Shown: one piece after another, positions 25,333-34,598 of the stretch | Position numbering within the stretch: position 1 is the stretch's first letter | Layout of the letters: each line of letters begins with the position of its first letter | Source of the DNA: an uncultured Flavobacteriaceae bacterium | GTDB lineage: Bacteria > Bacteroidota > Bacteroidia > Flavobacteriales > Flavobacteriaceae | DNA: 45,033 bases | Direction: 5' to 3' | Assembly (NCBI GenBank): GCA_913062575.1 | Contig: CAJXVT010000019.1 | Span: forward strand, 1-45,033 | Made by a program: the position numbers and the translations under genes | Notes under the pieces: generated by a model | Told to the model about the DNA's origin: nothing | Seen by the model: only the letters and a program-made list of their open reading frames with translations | Database searches by the model: none

Positions 25333-25569
25333 TTATTTCTTCTTTGTGATTATCAGAACAGAAGAAATGATAAGTAGTAACCAAGGAGAACCGTGTAAGA
25401 AAACATCAAACCAATCCATAGGTTGCATGGTGTGTTCTCCAGAAAAAGCATTTCCTCCTAAAATCCATTGAATTTTACCCCAAATATGTGGCGGATTAAA
25501 AGGAGCTAACCCTAGTGTTAAACTTGCAAGTAAAAACAGTTTCCAGTTTTTTCGTAGGATGTTTTTCAT
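25333..25569 (-). CDS. Small two-helix membrane protein
   Basis: A 78-aa protein with two hydrophobic helices (LFLLASLTLGLAPF and SPWLLLIISSVLII), a loop with PPHIWGKIQWILGGNAF and a KKK C-terminal tail, so probably an integral inner-membrane protein with the tail inside. Function not recognised. It lies 3 nt downstream of the porin-like gene on the same strand and is probably co-transcribed with it. Confidence 0.72.
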   Translation of the reverse strand: MKNILRKNWKLFLLASLTLGLAPFNPPHIWGKIQWILGGNAFSGEHTMQPMDWFDVFLHGSPWLLLIISSVLIITKKK

Positions 25570-25572
25570 AAT

Positions 25573-27528
25573 TTAAATAAACCAATTCCATACCAATCCA
25601 AAACGAATTACAAAATCTCTGTATGGATGATTAGGAGCAGAGAAATAGTTCTTCTTTAAGAAATTAGAACTCAAATTGTCGGCCTTTAAATAAATGCGAG
25701 TTCTTCTAATTTGTGCATTGATAAATACATCAAAAGTGGGATAACCAATCTCCGTAGTATTCTGAATTCTAAACTCATTTAATAATGGATTAAATGCATT
25801 CGCTTTGTATTTAGAAAAGTACTTAAAAGTAATTCCTGTTTGTAAAAATAACGGATCACCTTCAAATAAAAAATCAGAATAATAGAATGTATTTCTTGTG
25901 ACCAAACTAGGTACTCTAAAAACATCTTGACCACTACTTACTTGTTGAAAAAGAACGGTGTTGTTCAATGCGAATTTTCCAAACTTAAATTCATTACTTG
26001 CTTTTACTTTTAAATAAGTAACATTTTCTCCTGATTGTTTAGGTTTAGAATCCTCATCAAAATAGGTGTAGTTTTCTATATTGCTAAGAGAAGCTTTGGC
26101 GTTAATCCATTTGGTGTTAATTCCAAAAGAAATATTTCTAGTATTTATGTTTTTGAAAGTATCGTTTTGCCAATTGTAATCGTCGTAGGCGCTTTGATAT
26201 AAGGTGGTATTAAAGTTTGGCGATTTCGAATTGATAGAGATACTTCCTTTTAGAGTATATAAACTATCTTTTTTATAAATCGCTTCACTATAGAGATTGC
26301 TTCCAGAAACCCTACCAGAGCCTGGAGTAATACTTACATCAGAATTTAATTGAAAGTTTTTAATTTTAGCATACCAATTTCCTCCAAAAGAAAAAGCTGA
26401 ACCTTTAATTTTGGGTGTAGAAACAGCATTAAGAGTTGTGTTTACTATAGAGTCATAACCGTAATTGTAGCTTGTAAGATCTGTTTTTACTCTAAACGTT
26501 CCTAAAATATATTTTGAGTTAAATTCTAGAAAGAATTGATTGTTTATGTATTTGTTTTCAACTTCATCAATAAAATTTGAGTTTACACTTGTGTTTCCAT
26601 AAACAGACGTATTTAATGTTGATTGAGTAAATTCGTATGTTTTTATTTCGTGCGTAAATCCATGTCCAACTTTTAAGTTGGAGAAATTTTGTTGCGTACT
26701 ATCTTTGCTAGAAAACAATTTATAATCGTGTTCTAGATAAAAACGATTTCCTTGTAATTTAGTTTCTGTTCCTTCTAAATTCACATCTAATCTTCCTCGG
26801 TCAGAAAAATTTGGATCATCACTCATAAATAGATCCAGAGAAGTTGGAGTTAAACCTCCATTTTCTTCATTTGTTAAATCTTGAGTAATAATATGAGCCC
26901 TTAAAAAATACCTATTGTTTTCAGTATTGTAGCTAAAAAGTGATCTGAAATTTCCGTGAGAAGCTAAAGAATTTCTATAATTTCCTAAAGAGCGCAATCC
27001 TTTGTAGGCAATTGCAACGTTTAATCTTTTAGAAAAATTTAAGGTAAATAAACTTTCTAAAACTTGACCTTGTTGTAAGCCTGTTCTGTATAAAATCTCT
27101 GTAGTTGGCGTTGGAACTTCGTAATAGTCTATATCTTCTTTAGTGAGGTAATTAAAATGCTTGGCATTCATACCTATTGATGGTAACCTAGATTGATTGC
27201 TGAAATTATATCCTAATCGATTAAAAGTTTGCCCTTGATTATGAAATGCCAGCAATTCAAAATTATCTTTACGTAAAAAGTTGTTTTTGTATTCTTTTAA
27301 AATAGTTAAGGTAGTGTCAATATAAGTTGTGTCTTTTAGAAAAGAAATAATTTTGTAATCTGTGTATTTTGTTTTACCACTTAATTTAATAATGGTGGTT
27401 TCTTTATTTAAAAAAGTAGAATCTACTTGATTGTAGCTGTTAATTCCATTGATAGGATTCACCTGAGAATGCAAAAACTGATTGCTAAAAAGCAATGCTA
27501 TTATGACAATAAAAAAACTGTTTTTCAT
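25573..27528 (-). CDS. Porin_10-like outer-membrane beta-barrel protein
   Basis: A 651-aa protein with a signal peptide (MKNSFFIVIIALLFSNQFLHSQ). The rest is a series of alternating, aromatic-rich strands suiting a large outer-membrane barrel, and the text YYEVPTPTTEILYRTGLQQGQVLESLFTLN is typical of the Bacteroidota putative porin family. The C-terminus ends in an amphipathic strand (RDFVIRFGLVWNWFI), as expected for BAM-inserted barrels. Substrate unknown. It is divergent from rnhB. Confidence 0.84.
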   Translation of the reverse strand: MKNSFFIVIIALLFSNQFLHSQVNPINGINSYNQVDSTFLNKETTIIKLSGKTKYTDYKIISFLKDTTYIDTTLTILKEYKNNFLRKDNFELLAFHNQGQTFNRLGYNFSNQSRLPSIGMNAKHFNYLTKEDIDYYEVPTPTTEILYRTGLQQGQVLESLFTLNFSKRLNVAIAYKGLRSLGNYRNSLASHGNFRSLFSYNTENNRYFLRAHIITQDLTNEENGGLTPTSLDLFMSDDPNFSDRGRLDVNLEGTETKLQGNRFYLEHDYKLFSSKDSTQQNFSNLKVGHGFTHEIKTYEFTQSTLNTSVYGNTSVNSNFIDEVENKYINNQFFLEFNSKYILGTFRVKTDLTSYNYGYDSIVNTTLNAVSTPKIKGSAFSFGGNWYAKIKNFQLNSDVSITPGSGRVSGSNLYSEAIYKKDSLYTLKGSISINSKSPNFNTTLYQSAYDDYNWQNDTFKNINTRNISFGINTKWINAKASLSNIENYTYFDEDSKPKQSGENVTYLKVKASNEFKFGKFALNNTVLFQQVSSGQDVFRVPSLVTRNTFYYSDFLFEGDPLFLQTGITFKYFSKYKANAFNPLLNEFRIQNTTEIGYPTFDVFINAQIRRTRIYLKADNLSSNFLKKNYFSAPNHPYRDFVIRFGLVWNWFI

Positions 27529-27612
27529 CTAAAACGATTAATTCAACAAATGTAAAATATTTAAACGGAATTAAATATGAATAATTTCTTCTAAAACTGT
27601 TTATTTGTAGTG

Positions 27613-28212
27613 ATGTTAAAAATAAATTATAGCGGAGCTATTTTAGAAGCAGGAACCGATGAAGCTGGTAGAGGTTGTTTGTGCGGGCCAGTAGTTGCTG
27701 CTGCGGTAATTTTACCAGCAGATTTTGAACATCCTTTATTAAATGATTCTAAGCAATTAACTGAGAAACAGCGCAACGAATTAAGACCATTTATAGAAGA
27801 AAATGCTTTGTGTTTCGGTGTTTCTTTTGTTGATGAAAAGGAGGTTGATAAAATAAATGTATTGCAAGCTTCTATTACTGGAATGCATCGTTCTATTGAG
27901 CAATTAGATCCACTACCAGAATATATTATTGTCGATGGGAATAAGTTCAAACCATTTAAAGAGATTCCGCATACAACTATTGTAAAAGGTGATGCAAAAT
28001 TTTTAAGTATTGCTGCTGCTTCTGTATTAGCAAAAACATATCGAGATGAATTTATGGAGAAAATTCATCAAGAATTCCCAATGTATAATTGGAAACAAAA
28101 CAAAGGATATCCAACCAAACAGCATAGGAATGCTATAAGAGAATTTGGAATCACAACATATCATAGAAAAACATTTCGATTGCTGCCCGACCAATTAAAA
28201 TTGGATATATAA
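27613..28212 (+). CDS. rnhB: Ribonuclease HII
   Basis: A 199-aa enzyme that nicks RNA in RNA-DNA hybrids, including single ribonucleotides. Active-site carboxylates are visible: Asp16 and Glu17 in AGTDEAGRG, Asp108 in IIVDGNKF and Asp145 in KTYRDEF. The start is the ATG at 27613; a GTG one codon earlier is possible but less likely. TTTATTTG at 27601-27608 ends 4 nt before the ATG, suggesting a leaderless mRNA. Confidence 0.95.
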   Translation: MLKINYSGAILEAGTDEAGRGCLCGPVVAAAVILPADFEHPLLNDSKQLTEKQRNELRPFIEENALCFGVSFVDEKEVDKINVLQASITGMHRSIEQLDPLPEYIIVDGNKFKPFKEIPHTTIVKGDAKFLSIAAASVLAKTYRDEFMEKIHQEFPMYNWKQNKGYPTKQHRNAIREFGITTYHRKTFRLLPDQLKLDI

Positions 28213-28240
28213 TGTCATTCTGAGTAAAGCGAAGAATCTT
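28213..28240. repeat. Dispersed GTCATT...GAATCTT repeat, copy 1
   Basis: TGTCATTCTGAG begins immediately after the rnhB stop and the element ends GAAGAATCTT. It resembles two further copies at 29358-29384 and 29391-29419. Such short intergenic units are common in Bacteroidota genomes. Confidence 0.6.
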
Positions 28241-28298
28241 ATAGAAATTACCTCAATTTTCAAAAAACTTCAACTATTTTAGCGACTCCAATTTTTAG

Positions 28299-29351
28299 AT
28301 GATGATTAAAAGAACACGAGCAGAAATTACCAAATGCATAATTCATAAAGTAGCTAATAAATACAATAGCGGACAGAACTCTTTTTCTGAAGCAGCAATT
28401 CGTTTTGATGAAGAGAGCTATAATTTAATGGTACCTTTTTTATTAAAGCCATTTGGAAACTTAACGCAGAGTTTTCGTTTTAGCCATCATGCAGATATTC
28501 GTTTAAATGAAATGAATAATTATGCAACCAACGTTTTTAAAGATGAAGAAACGTTTATAGAAAATTCTAAAAATATTGTCAATCATTTATATGAGCAATC
28601 AAATTCTGCTCAAATTAAAAAAGGAGATGTTATTGTCGTATTGATTGAAGGAATTGAGTATCAAGATATATTAACAGAAGCGATTGGCGTTTTTAAGGTT
28701 GAAAACAAACTCGATTTTTTTCAAACCTATCTAGATGCTGATAGTTTTGATGTTGCTGTTCAACAAGGAATCAGTACTAAAAAAATAGACAAAGGTTGTC
28801 TAATTTTAAACACCACAGATACTGAAGGGACAGTTGTGTTGAGTGTAGATAATAATCAATACGATGCGCAATATTGGATTAAGAATTTTTTATCTGTAAA
28901 ATATGCCGATGATAGAAATCAACATACACAAAGTTATTTAGAATTGTGTAAAGAGTTTTCTGAAGAAATTATTAAACCCGAATTTGGAAAGCAAGAACAG
29001 AGTCAGTTTTTAGCAAATACAGTAGACTTTTTTAAAGAAAATGAATCTGTAGATTATCATGCATTTAAAGAAGAAATGTTTGAAGAAGAGAAGCAAAAAG
29101 ATATGTTTGAAGATTATAAAAAGCATTTCGAAACGCTAAACGATGTCTTGATTCGTAATAATTTTGAAGTGTCTGATGTGGTCTTAAAAAAGGAGAAGAA
29201 AAAAATTAAAAGCATCATTAAATTAGATACCAATATCGAAATTAAATTAGACGTAGATGCGCCAGATGCTGCTTCAGAATATTTAGAAAGAGGGTATGAT
29301 GAAGAAAAGAAAATGAAGTTTTATAAAGTGTATTTCAACGAAGAGAAATAA
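28299..29351 (+). CDS. Nucleoid-associated protein, YejK/NdpA family
   Basis: A 350-aa cytoplasmic protein of the NdpA family (E. coli YejK), which binds the nucleoid in E. coli. Matching text includes the opening CIIHKVANKYNSGQNSFSEA, the KKGDVIVVLIEG strand, and the YWIKNFLSVKYADDRNQHTQ segment. No enzymatic motif is apparent. The start is one of two adjacent ATG codons (28299 or 28302). It is flanked on both sides by copies of the dispersed GTCATT repeat. Confidence 0.87.
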   Translation: MMIKRTRAEITKCIIHKVANKYNSGQNSFSEAAIRFDEESYNLMVPFLLKPFGNLTQSFRFSHHADIRLNEMNNYATNVFKDEETFIENSKNIVNHLYEQSNSAQIKKGDVIVVLIEGIEYQDILTEAIGVFKVENKLDFFQTYLDADSFDVAVQQGISTKKIDKGCLILNTTDTEGTVVLSVDNNQYDAQYWIKNFLSVKYADDRNQHTQSYLELCKEFSEEIIKPEFGKQEQSQFLANTVDFFKENESVDYHAFKEEMFEEEKQKDMFEDYKKHFETLNDVLIRNNFEVSDVVLKKEKKKIKSIIKLDTNIEIKLDVDAPDAASEYLERGYDEEKKMKFYKVYFNEEK

Positions 29352-29357
29352 AATGAA

Positions 29358-29384
29358 TGTCATTCTTGCGAAAGCAGGAATCTT
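29358..29384. repeat. Dispersed GTCATT...GAATCTT repeat, copy 2
   Basis: TGTCATTCTTGCGAAAGCAG followed by GAATCTT, starting 6 nt after the NdpA-like gene. Confidence 0.6.
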
Positions 29385-29390
29385 ATTTAT

Positions 29391-29419
29391 TGTCATTTCG
29401 AGCGCAGTCGAGAAATCTT
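29391..29419. repeat. Dispersed GTCATT...AATCTTT repeat, copy 3
   Basis: TGTCATTTCGAGCGCAGTCG followed by AGAAATCTT, ending exactly at the lipB stop codon. Adjacent to copy 2, so the pair fills almost the whole gap between the two convergent genes. Confidence 0.6.
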
Positions 29420-30121
29420 TTAAATTAGGAACTCATCAACCTCAAATAAAACCTTAAAGTGTTTTAGAATTTTTTCTTGTACTTCTTCTAATGGAACTTT
29501 TCTGCCCAATTCAACTTCCATAGAAGCAACAGCTTTTCCTCTAATTCCACACGGAATAATATTATCGAAATAACCTAAGTTAGGTGAAACATTTAATGCA
29601 AAACCGTGCATGGTTACCCAACGACTAGATCTAATTCCCATTGCACATATTTTACGAGCAAAAGGAGTTCCAACATCTATCCAGACACCGGTTTCTCCAT
29701 CACTACGTTCACCTTTAATCCCATATTCCGCAAGTGTTAGAATTATAACATCTTCCAGAAAACGTAAATATTTATGAATATCTGTAAAGAAATTCTCTAA
29801 GTCTAAAATTGGATACCCAACTATCTGCCCAGGTCCGTGATAAGTAATATCTCCGCCGCGATTAATCTTGTAAAAAGTAGCACCTTTTTCTTTTAGTTGC
29901 TTTTCATTTAATAGTAGATTAGAAAAATCGCCACTTTTTCCTAATGTATACACGTGTGGGTGCTCTACAAAAAGAAAATAATTTTTTGTTAACTGGTTTT
30001 TATCATTCCTTCTATTGTCAATTTTCACATCAACAATTTCTTGCAATAGTTCAGTTTGATAATCCCAAGTTTCTTGGTAATCTTTAGAGCCTAAGTTTTT
30101 GAGTAGTATGTTTTTATTCAT
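29420..30121 (-). CDS. lipB: Lipoyl(octanoyl) transferase
   Basis: A 233-aa enzyme that moves octanoate from acyl carrier protein to lipoyl domains. It has RGGDITYHGPGQIVGYPI and the catalytic Lys157 (RKICAMGIR) and Cys191 (IIPCGIRGKAV), spaced 34 residues as in E. coli LipB. Cytoplasmic. The gene is divergent from the secreted metalloprotease and ends against a dispersed repeat; no separate hairpin terminator is seen. Confidence 0.95.
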   Translation of the reverse strand: MNKNILLKNLGSKDYQETWDYQTELLQEIVDVKIDNRRNDKNQLTKNYFLFVEHPHVYTLGKSGDFSNLLLNEKQLKEKGATFYKINRGGDITYHGPGQIVGYPILDLENFFTDIHKYLRFLEDVIILTLAEYGIKGERSDGETGVWIDVGTPFARKICAMGIRSSRWVTMHGFALNVSPNLGYFDNIIPCGIRGKAVASMEVELGRKVPLEEVQEKILKHFKVLFEVDEFLI

Positions 30122-30151
30122 AATTCTAGGTTACAAAGGTAATTATTTAAT

Positions 30152-30159
30152 TATATTTG
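30152..30159 (+). promoter_or_regulatory. -7 element of the metalloprotease gene
   Basis: TATATTTG is a perfect match, about 40 nt before the ATG at 30199. It implies that an upstream in-frame ATG at 30157 is not used. No clear -33 element. Confidence 0.6.
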
Positions 30160-30198
30160 TTAGGGTTATTTACTATTAGTCCTCTAATAATTTTAGGT

Positions 30199-32412
30199 AT
30201 GAAAAAACACAAGTTACTGTCAATACTATTGCTGTTTTTAGTTTCTAGTTCTTTGTTCTCGCAAGGTATTTGGAAAAAACGTCAAAACAAATCCAACATC
30301 ATCTTACAAGAATTAGAATACAGAGCGTCTAAGCCAACATCATTTGAGTTGTATACCTTAGACAATCTTTTAATTACCCAGAAACTAAAAAAATCTACTA
30401 TAGAACAGAATATAATTGAATTACCAACACCATTAGGTTTACAGCGATTCAAAATAAATGAAGCTTCTGTTTTGTCTGATGAATTGGCGGCAAAACACCC
30501 TTCAATTAAAGCTTATGTTGGAGTAGGGATAGATGATCCAACAGCAAGAGTTCGTTTTAGTAAATCTCAAGTTGGTTTGCATGCAATGATTACTTCAGGT
30601 AAGTATCCAATGTATCTGATTGACCCGTATACAAAAGATAAGAATACCGCAATTGCTTACTATAAAAAGAATTCTCTTAAAAGTAAATTTGAATGTCTGG
30701 TAGAAGAAAGTGTTGCTCCAGTAAGAGAATTACAAAAAACTTCAAATGCTAGTGATGGAAAATTAAGAACTTATAAGTTGGCATTGATTGCTACGGGAGC
30801 GTATTCTCAATTTCATCTAACGAATCAAGGAGTTGGAGCTGGAGAAACAGATGCAACAAAAAAAGCCGCTGTTTTGGCAGCATTAAATACCACAATGACA
30901 AGGATAAATGGTGTTTTTGAAAGAGATTTAAGTATAACCATGCAATTGGTTTCGAATAATGAGAATTTAATTTTTTTAGATGCTGGAACAGATGGGTTAA
31001 CGGATGGAGATGTATCTGCATTGTTATCTGAATCTCAAGTCAAGTGTGATGCTATTATTGGTGATGCTAATTACGATATTGGCCATGCTTTTGGGAAAAA
31101 TAGTAATGCTGGTGGATTGGCAGCATTTGAAGTAGTGTGTTCAACATCAGAGAAAGCAGAAGGAGCTTCTGTTTTAGATTCTCCGATTGGAGATGGTTTT
31201 GATATTGATGTGGTTGCCCATGAAATGGGACATCAATTTGGAGCAAATCATACTTTTAATAGTTCATGTAATGATAATAGAAATAGTGCGACTGCAATTG
31301 AAGTAGGTAGTGGAACAACAATTATGGCCTATGCAGGTTGGTGTGCTCCTAATGTTCAAAATAATAGTGATGCCTTTTTTCATGCGGTGAGTATTGCAGA
31401 AATGTGGAGTTTTATTACCTCTACAACTTGTGCTGTAGAAACAGTAACAAACAATGCAACTCCAATCGCAAACGCAGGAAATAATTATACAATTCCTAAC
31501 TCTACACCCTTTGTTTTAAAAGGGTCTGCAACAGATGCAGATACAGGAAATTCATTAACGTATAGTTGGGAGCAAACGGATAATGCAATTGCAACTATGC
31601 CACCTGTAGCTACAAATACATTGGGGCCAATGTTTAGATCACTTTCGCCATTAGCTTCTGCAGATAGATATATGCCGGCTATTGAAACTGTTTTAGCAGG
31701 GAATACTTCTACTACTTGGGAGGTGGTTCCGTCTGTAGCAAGAAATATGAATTTTGCGTTAACAGTTAGAGACAATGTAGTTAATGGAGCCGCAACACAT
31801 AGAGATAATATGGTTATTACAGTAAATGGAGCATCCGGTCCTTTTGTGGTAACCTCACAAACTACATCTACTACTTTACAAGGAAATTCTACACAAACTA
31901 TTACCTGGGATGTGGCTAATACTACAGCTGCTCCAGTAAGTAGTGCAAACGTAAATATTTTATTGTCTACCGATGGTGGTTTGACTTACCCTCATACGTT
32001 AGTATCAAATACTCCAAATGATGGAACAGAAGAAGTTTCTTTAAATAATGTAACTACAAGTTTAGCTAGAATAATGGTTGAAGCAGCTGATAATATCTTT
32101 TATGCGGTAAATACTACAAATTTCTCTATTGATAAAGTCGCTGGAGTTGATGATGAATTCTTTTCGGATTTTAATGTATATCCAAATCCAACAAATGGAA
32201 AAATTACGGTGAGTTTTGTTGTTGTTTCTTCTGATGATGTTATCATAAAATTGTTTGATATTAGAGGAAGAGAAGTAGATCAAAAAGTATATCAAGTTTC
32301 CTCTACTCAGTTTCAAAAAGAGTTAAACTATCAATCTATTGCGAAAGGATTGTATATCTTAAAAGTTGAAAATGGGCAACATAGAATTTCTAAAAAAATC
32401 TTGATTGATTAA
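30199..32412 (+). CDS. Secreted reprolysin-like zinc metalloprotease with T9SS sorting domain
   Basis: I choose ATG 30199, giving 737 aa with a signal peptide (MKKHKLLSILLLFLVSSSLFSQ); an upstream in-frame start would bury it. A propeptide-like region precedes the metzincin domain with zinc motif H341-E-M-G-H345-Q-F-G-A-N-H351 and Met-turn TIMAYAGWC. Beta-sandwich repeats follow. The C-terminus (YPNPTNGKITVSF, FDIRGREV, GLYILKVENG, KKILID) is a type A Por-secretion sorting domain, so the enzyme should be exported by the type IX system. Peptidase target unknown. Confidence 0.93.
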   Translation: MKKHKLLSILLLFLVSSSLFSQGIWKKRQNKSNIILQELEYRASKPTSFELYTLDNLLITQKLKKSTIEQNIIELPTPLGLQRFKINEASVLSDELAAKHPSIKAYVGVGIDDPTARVRFSKSQVGLHAMITSGKYPMYLIDPYTKDKNTAIAYYKKNSLKSKFECLVEESVAPVRELQKTSNASDGKLRTYKLALIATGAYSQFHLTNQGVGAGETDATKKAAVLAALNTTMTRINGVFERDLSITMQLVSNNENLIFLDAGTDGLTDGDVSALLSESQVKCDAIIGDANYDIGHAFGKNSNAGGLAAFEVVCSTSEKAEGASVLDSPIGDGFDIDVVAHEMGHQFGANHTFNSSCNDNRNSATAIEVGSGTTIMAYAGWCAPNVQNNSDAFFHAVSIAEMWSFITSTTCAVETVTNNATPIANAGNNYTIPNSTPFVLKGSATDADTGNSLTYSWEQTDNAIATMPPVATNTLGPMFRSLSPLASADRYMPAIETVLAGNTSTTWEVVPSVARNMNFALTVRDNVVNGAATHRDNMVITVNGASGPFVVTSQTTSTTLQGNSTQTITWDVANTTAAPVSSANVNILLSTDGGLTYPHTLVSNTPNDGTEEVSLNNVTTSLARIMVEAADNIFYAVNTTNFSIDKVAGVDDEFFSDFNVYPNPTNGKITVSFVVVSSDDVIIKLFDIRGREVDQKVYQVSSTQFQKELNYQSIAKGLYILKVENGQHRISKKILID

Positions 32413-32445
32413 TTGCTAGAGTACGCAAACTAAAAGATATATTTG
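32413..32445 (+). promoter_or_regulatory. Promoter of gldA
   Basis: TTG at 32413-32415, 22 nt, then TATATTTG at 32438-32445. Predicted leader of about 31 nt. Confidence 0.65.
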
Positions 32446-32480
32446 TCCGTTATCATTTTAAATTCAATCTACTTTAATTT

Positions 32481-33374
32481 ATGTCAATAGAAGTTTCTTC
32501 AGTTACAAAAGTATACGATTCTCAAAAAGCGTTGAACAATCTTAGTTTTTCTGTTGATAAAGGCTCTGTAGTTGGGTTTTTAGGTCCAAATGGAGCTGGT
32601 AAATCTACTATGATGAAAATATTAACGGGCTATATAAATCCATCAGAAGGAACCGTTTTTGTAAATGAAATTAACGTGTTAGAAAACCCGATTGAAGCAC
32701 AAAAAAACATTGGCTATTTGCCAGAGCATAATCCGTTATATACAGACATGTATGTAAAAGAATATTTACAGTTTCAGGCAGCTATTTACAAAGTAGATAA
32801 AAGCAATGTTGCTGCAATTATTGAAAAAGTTGGTTTAACTCCAGAAGCTCATAAAAAAGTTGGTCAGTTATCAAAAGGTTACCAGCAAAGAGTTGGTTTA
32901 GCTGCAGCGCTATTACACAACCCAGAGGTGTTAATTTTAGATGAACCAACTACAGGTTTGGATCCAAATCAGTTGGTAGAAATTAGAGCGTTAATTAAAG
33001 AAATAGGTAAAGATAAAACGGTTTTGTTTTCTACACACATTATGCAAGAAGTAGAAGCGGTTTGTGATCGAGTTATCATCATTAAGAAAGGTGAAATAGT
33101 AGTAGATAAAAAGCTTAATGACATTAGAATTAATCAAAGTCAGGTTATAGAAGTTACTTTTGATTATAAAATAGAAGAGCAGTTTATAAAGCGATTACCT
33201 GATTTAAAATCCTACAAAAATAATTACGATACAACTTGGTTTTTAACCTTTGATACTTCAGAAGATATGCGTGCGGTGGTCTTTGATTTTGCGCAAGAAA
33301 ATGGACTCAAGATTTTAGGCTTGAATACACATAATCAAAACTTGGAAAATCTTTTTAGAGAAAGCACAAATTAA
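32481..33374 (+). CDS. gldA: Gliding-motility ABC transporter ATPase GldA
   Basis: A 297-aa ABC ATPase with Walker A G35-PNGAGKS-T43, signature LSKGYQQRVGLAAALL and Walker B VLILDEPTTGLDPNQ. Sequence from the first residue (MSIEVSSVTKVYDSQKALNNLSF) closely matches GldA as known from Flavobacterium johnsoniae, where GldA pairs with the membrane proteins GldF and GldG, encoded elsewhere; the same separation holds here. An ordinary ABC-2 exporter ATPase is the alternative. The nearby T9SS-exported protease fits a gliding, type IX-secreting bacterium, although some non-gliders keep gldA. Confidence 0.88.
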   Translation: MSIEVSSVTKVYDSQKALNNLSFSVDKGSVVGFLGPNGAGKSTMMKILTGYINPSEGTVFVNEINVLENPIEAQKNIGYLPEHNPLYTDMYVKEYLQFQAAIYKVDKSNVAAIIEKVGLTPEAHKKVGQLSKGYQQRVGLAAALLHNPEVLILDEPTTGLDPNQLVEIRALIKEIGKDKTVLFSTHIMQEVEAVCDRVIIIKKGEIVVDKKLNDIRINQSQVIEVTFDYKIEEQFIKRLPDLKSYKNNYDTTWFLTFDTSEDMRAVVFDFAQENGLKILGLNTHNQNLENLFRESTN

Positions 33375-33380
33375 TTGTGA

Positions 33381-33779
33381 TTACTCTCTATGATTTACCT
33401 CTTTTCCGAAAATAGTCTTTCTAAATTCTCCTGGTTTTTTGTCATTAAGTAATCTTAGATTCCCTTTTCTTTTTATCAACTCTTCAAAGTGTTTTTCTCT
33501 CTGGTCAAATTGTTGTTTGTTTTTATAAGTGGTAACCAGCATAAAACTAAATTGAGCATTATCTGTTGGTGTGGTTTCTAGTAGTTTATAAGAATGAATG
33601 TATTTCTTTTTAATTGCCATTTTACGTAAAACTTCCCAATTGTTTTTATAATAAAAAACAACTTCTTTTTTATTGTTGTTTAGAACCTGAACAAAATCAA
33701 TTGTAGATATTTTTGTGTTCTTTTGTGCATATAAATGCATACAAAAAAGAAGTAAAATGATGCTTGTTAGTTTTTTCAT
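33381..33779 (-). CDS. Small secreted protein, function unknown
   Basis: A 132-aa protein with a signal peptide (MKKLTSIILLLFCMHLYAQ). The mature part is lysine-rich, with FVQVLNNNKKEVVFYYKNNWEVLR and a possible two-strand plus helix pattern. I do not recognise the family. It converges with gldA, with a 6-nt gap, and no hairpin terminator is evident. Confidence 0.7.
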   Translation of the reverse strand: MKKLTSIILLLFCMHLYAQKNTKISTIDFVQVLNNNKKEVVFYYKNNWEVLRKMAIKKKYIHSYKLLETTPTDNAQFSFMLVTTYKNKQQFDQREKHFEELIKRKGNLRLLNDKKPGEFRKTIFGKEVNHRE

Positions 33780-33853
33780 AATAAAATCTGAATACTATTT
33801 AAATATAGAACTTTAATAACCTAAATAGGTTTGTTTGGTAGACAAAGAGTTGT

Positions 33854-34267
33854 TTAATTTTTAGAGTCAGTTAACTTCCATCCAATGAGTGCCATTGGTA
33901 TATACGCTCCAATTAAATCGACAGCATTAAACCACATTGGAGATGGTAATAAATACACATTGATTGTCCCTCCAATTAAAAAGACAAAACCAACGATTAA
34001 AGCCATCGTTTTTTGGTTTGTAGCAGCAAATTTACCTGCAATAATAGCACCTACTAAAGTCCCAAAAGCATGAGCTAAAAAAGGAAATAGAAAGTGTTTT
34101 GGTTCAAATAGGTGCATCGTTTCTTTTAAGCCTTCCATGGTGGTGACATCAACTCCATTTGGTGCTGGAATAATTGACCCACTGATCATAATAATTCCCA
34201 TATTTACAATTCCTCCTGCTATTAATCCTGCAATTACGACTAAGGTATTTCTTAAAGATGAGTTCAT
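33854..34267 (-). CDS. Four-helix membrane protein, function unknown
   Basis: A 137-aa protein with about four hydrophobic segments (LVVIAGLIAGGIVNMGIIMI; FLFPFLAHAFGTLVGAIIAG; MALIVGFVFLIGGTINVYLL; DLIGAYIPMALIGWKL) and a polar loop between the first two. Probably inner membrane. Not recognised by name. A -7-like TATCTTTA on the minus strand (34302-34295) lies 28 nt upstream. It marks the left edge of the accessory region. Confidence 0.72.
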   Translation of the reverse strand: MNSSLRNTLVVIAGLIAGGIVNMGIIMISGSIIPAPNGVDVTTMEGLKETMHLFEPKHFLFPFLAHAFGTLVGAIIAGKFAATNQKTMALIVGFVFLIGGTINVYLLPSPMWFNAVDLIGAYIPMALIGWKLTDSKN

Positions 34268-34289
34268 GGTATAGTTGTTTTAATTTTAC

Positions 34290-34401
34290 TTTTGTAAAGA
34301 TACAGAAAGTTAAATAACTGGTAGTGAGTCTAAAAAATATGTATTTGAGTTTAACTATTAAAAAATAATAATACATGGAAGATTTACCTAAACAATAAGA
34401 A
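34290..34401 (+). pseudogene. 5' fragment of a small-membrane-protein gene (promoter and seven codons)
   Basis: From about 34295 this matches the region upstream of the intact gene at 36456: both share TTTGAGTTTAACTATTAAAAA and then ATGGA. The frame reads MEDLPKQ then TAA (34375-34398), against MENLSAQ in the intact gene. The promoter is damaged: TATATTTG has become TGTATTTG. The fragment ends at CAATAAGAA (34393-34401), a 9-mer that recurs exactly at the start of the 3' fragment at 39357, so the two may be halves of one interrupted gene. Confidence 0.75.
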
Positions 34402-34509
34402 GTCGTTGTGATTTCATCGAAGTAATGGACTTTGACTGTTTTTTATTTGAAGAGAGGATTAAATGAGCTGTTTAGTCATAATTTCTTCTGTTGTAATATG
34501 TAAATTGTT

Positions 34510-34547
34510 CTAATTCAACTTAAAAGCGATTTGCTCTTCTTTTAATG
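34510..34547 (-). pseudogene. Orphan copy of the dnaE 3' end
   Basis: Read on the minus strand this is TLKEEQIAFKLN then TAG, against TLEKEQIAFKLN then TAA at the end of dnaE (40156). About 30 of 37 bases agree; five of the seven differences are synonymous, including the stop. Weaker resemblance continues upstream to about 34575 with a 2-nt frame break. Same orientation as dnaE, 5.6 kb away. No other dnaE sequence is present here. The rest of the gap 34402-34598 shows nothing else I can assign. Confidence 0.78.
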
Positions 34548-34598
34548 TGTGCTGCTAACAGCTTGGTTAAATTGTGTGTTAAAGCAGTTTCGGTTTTG

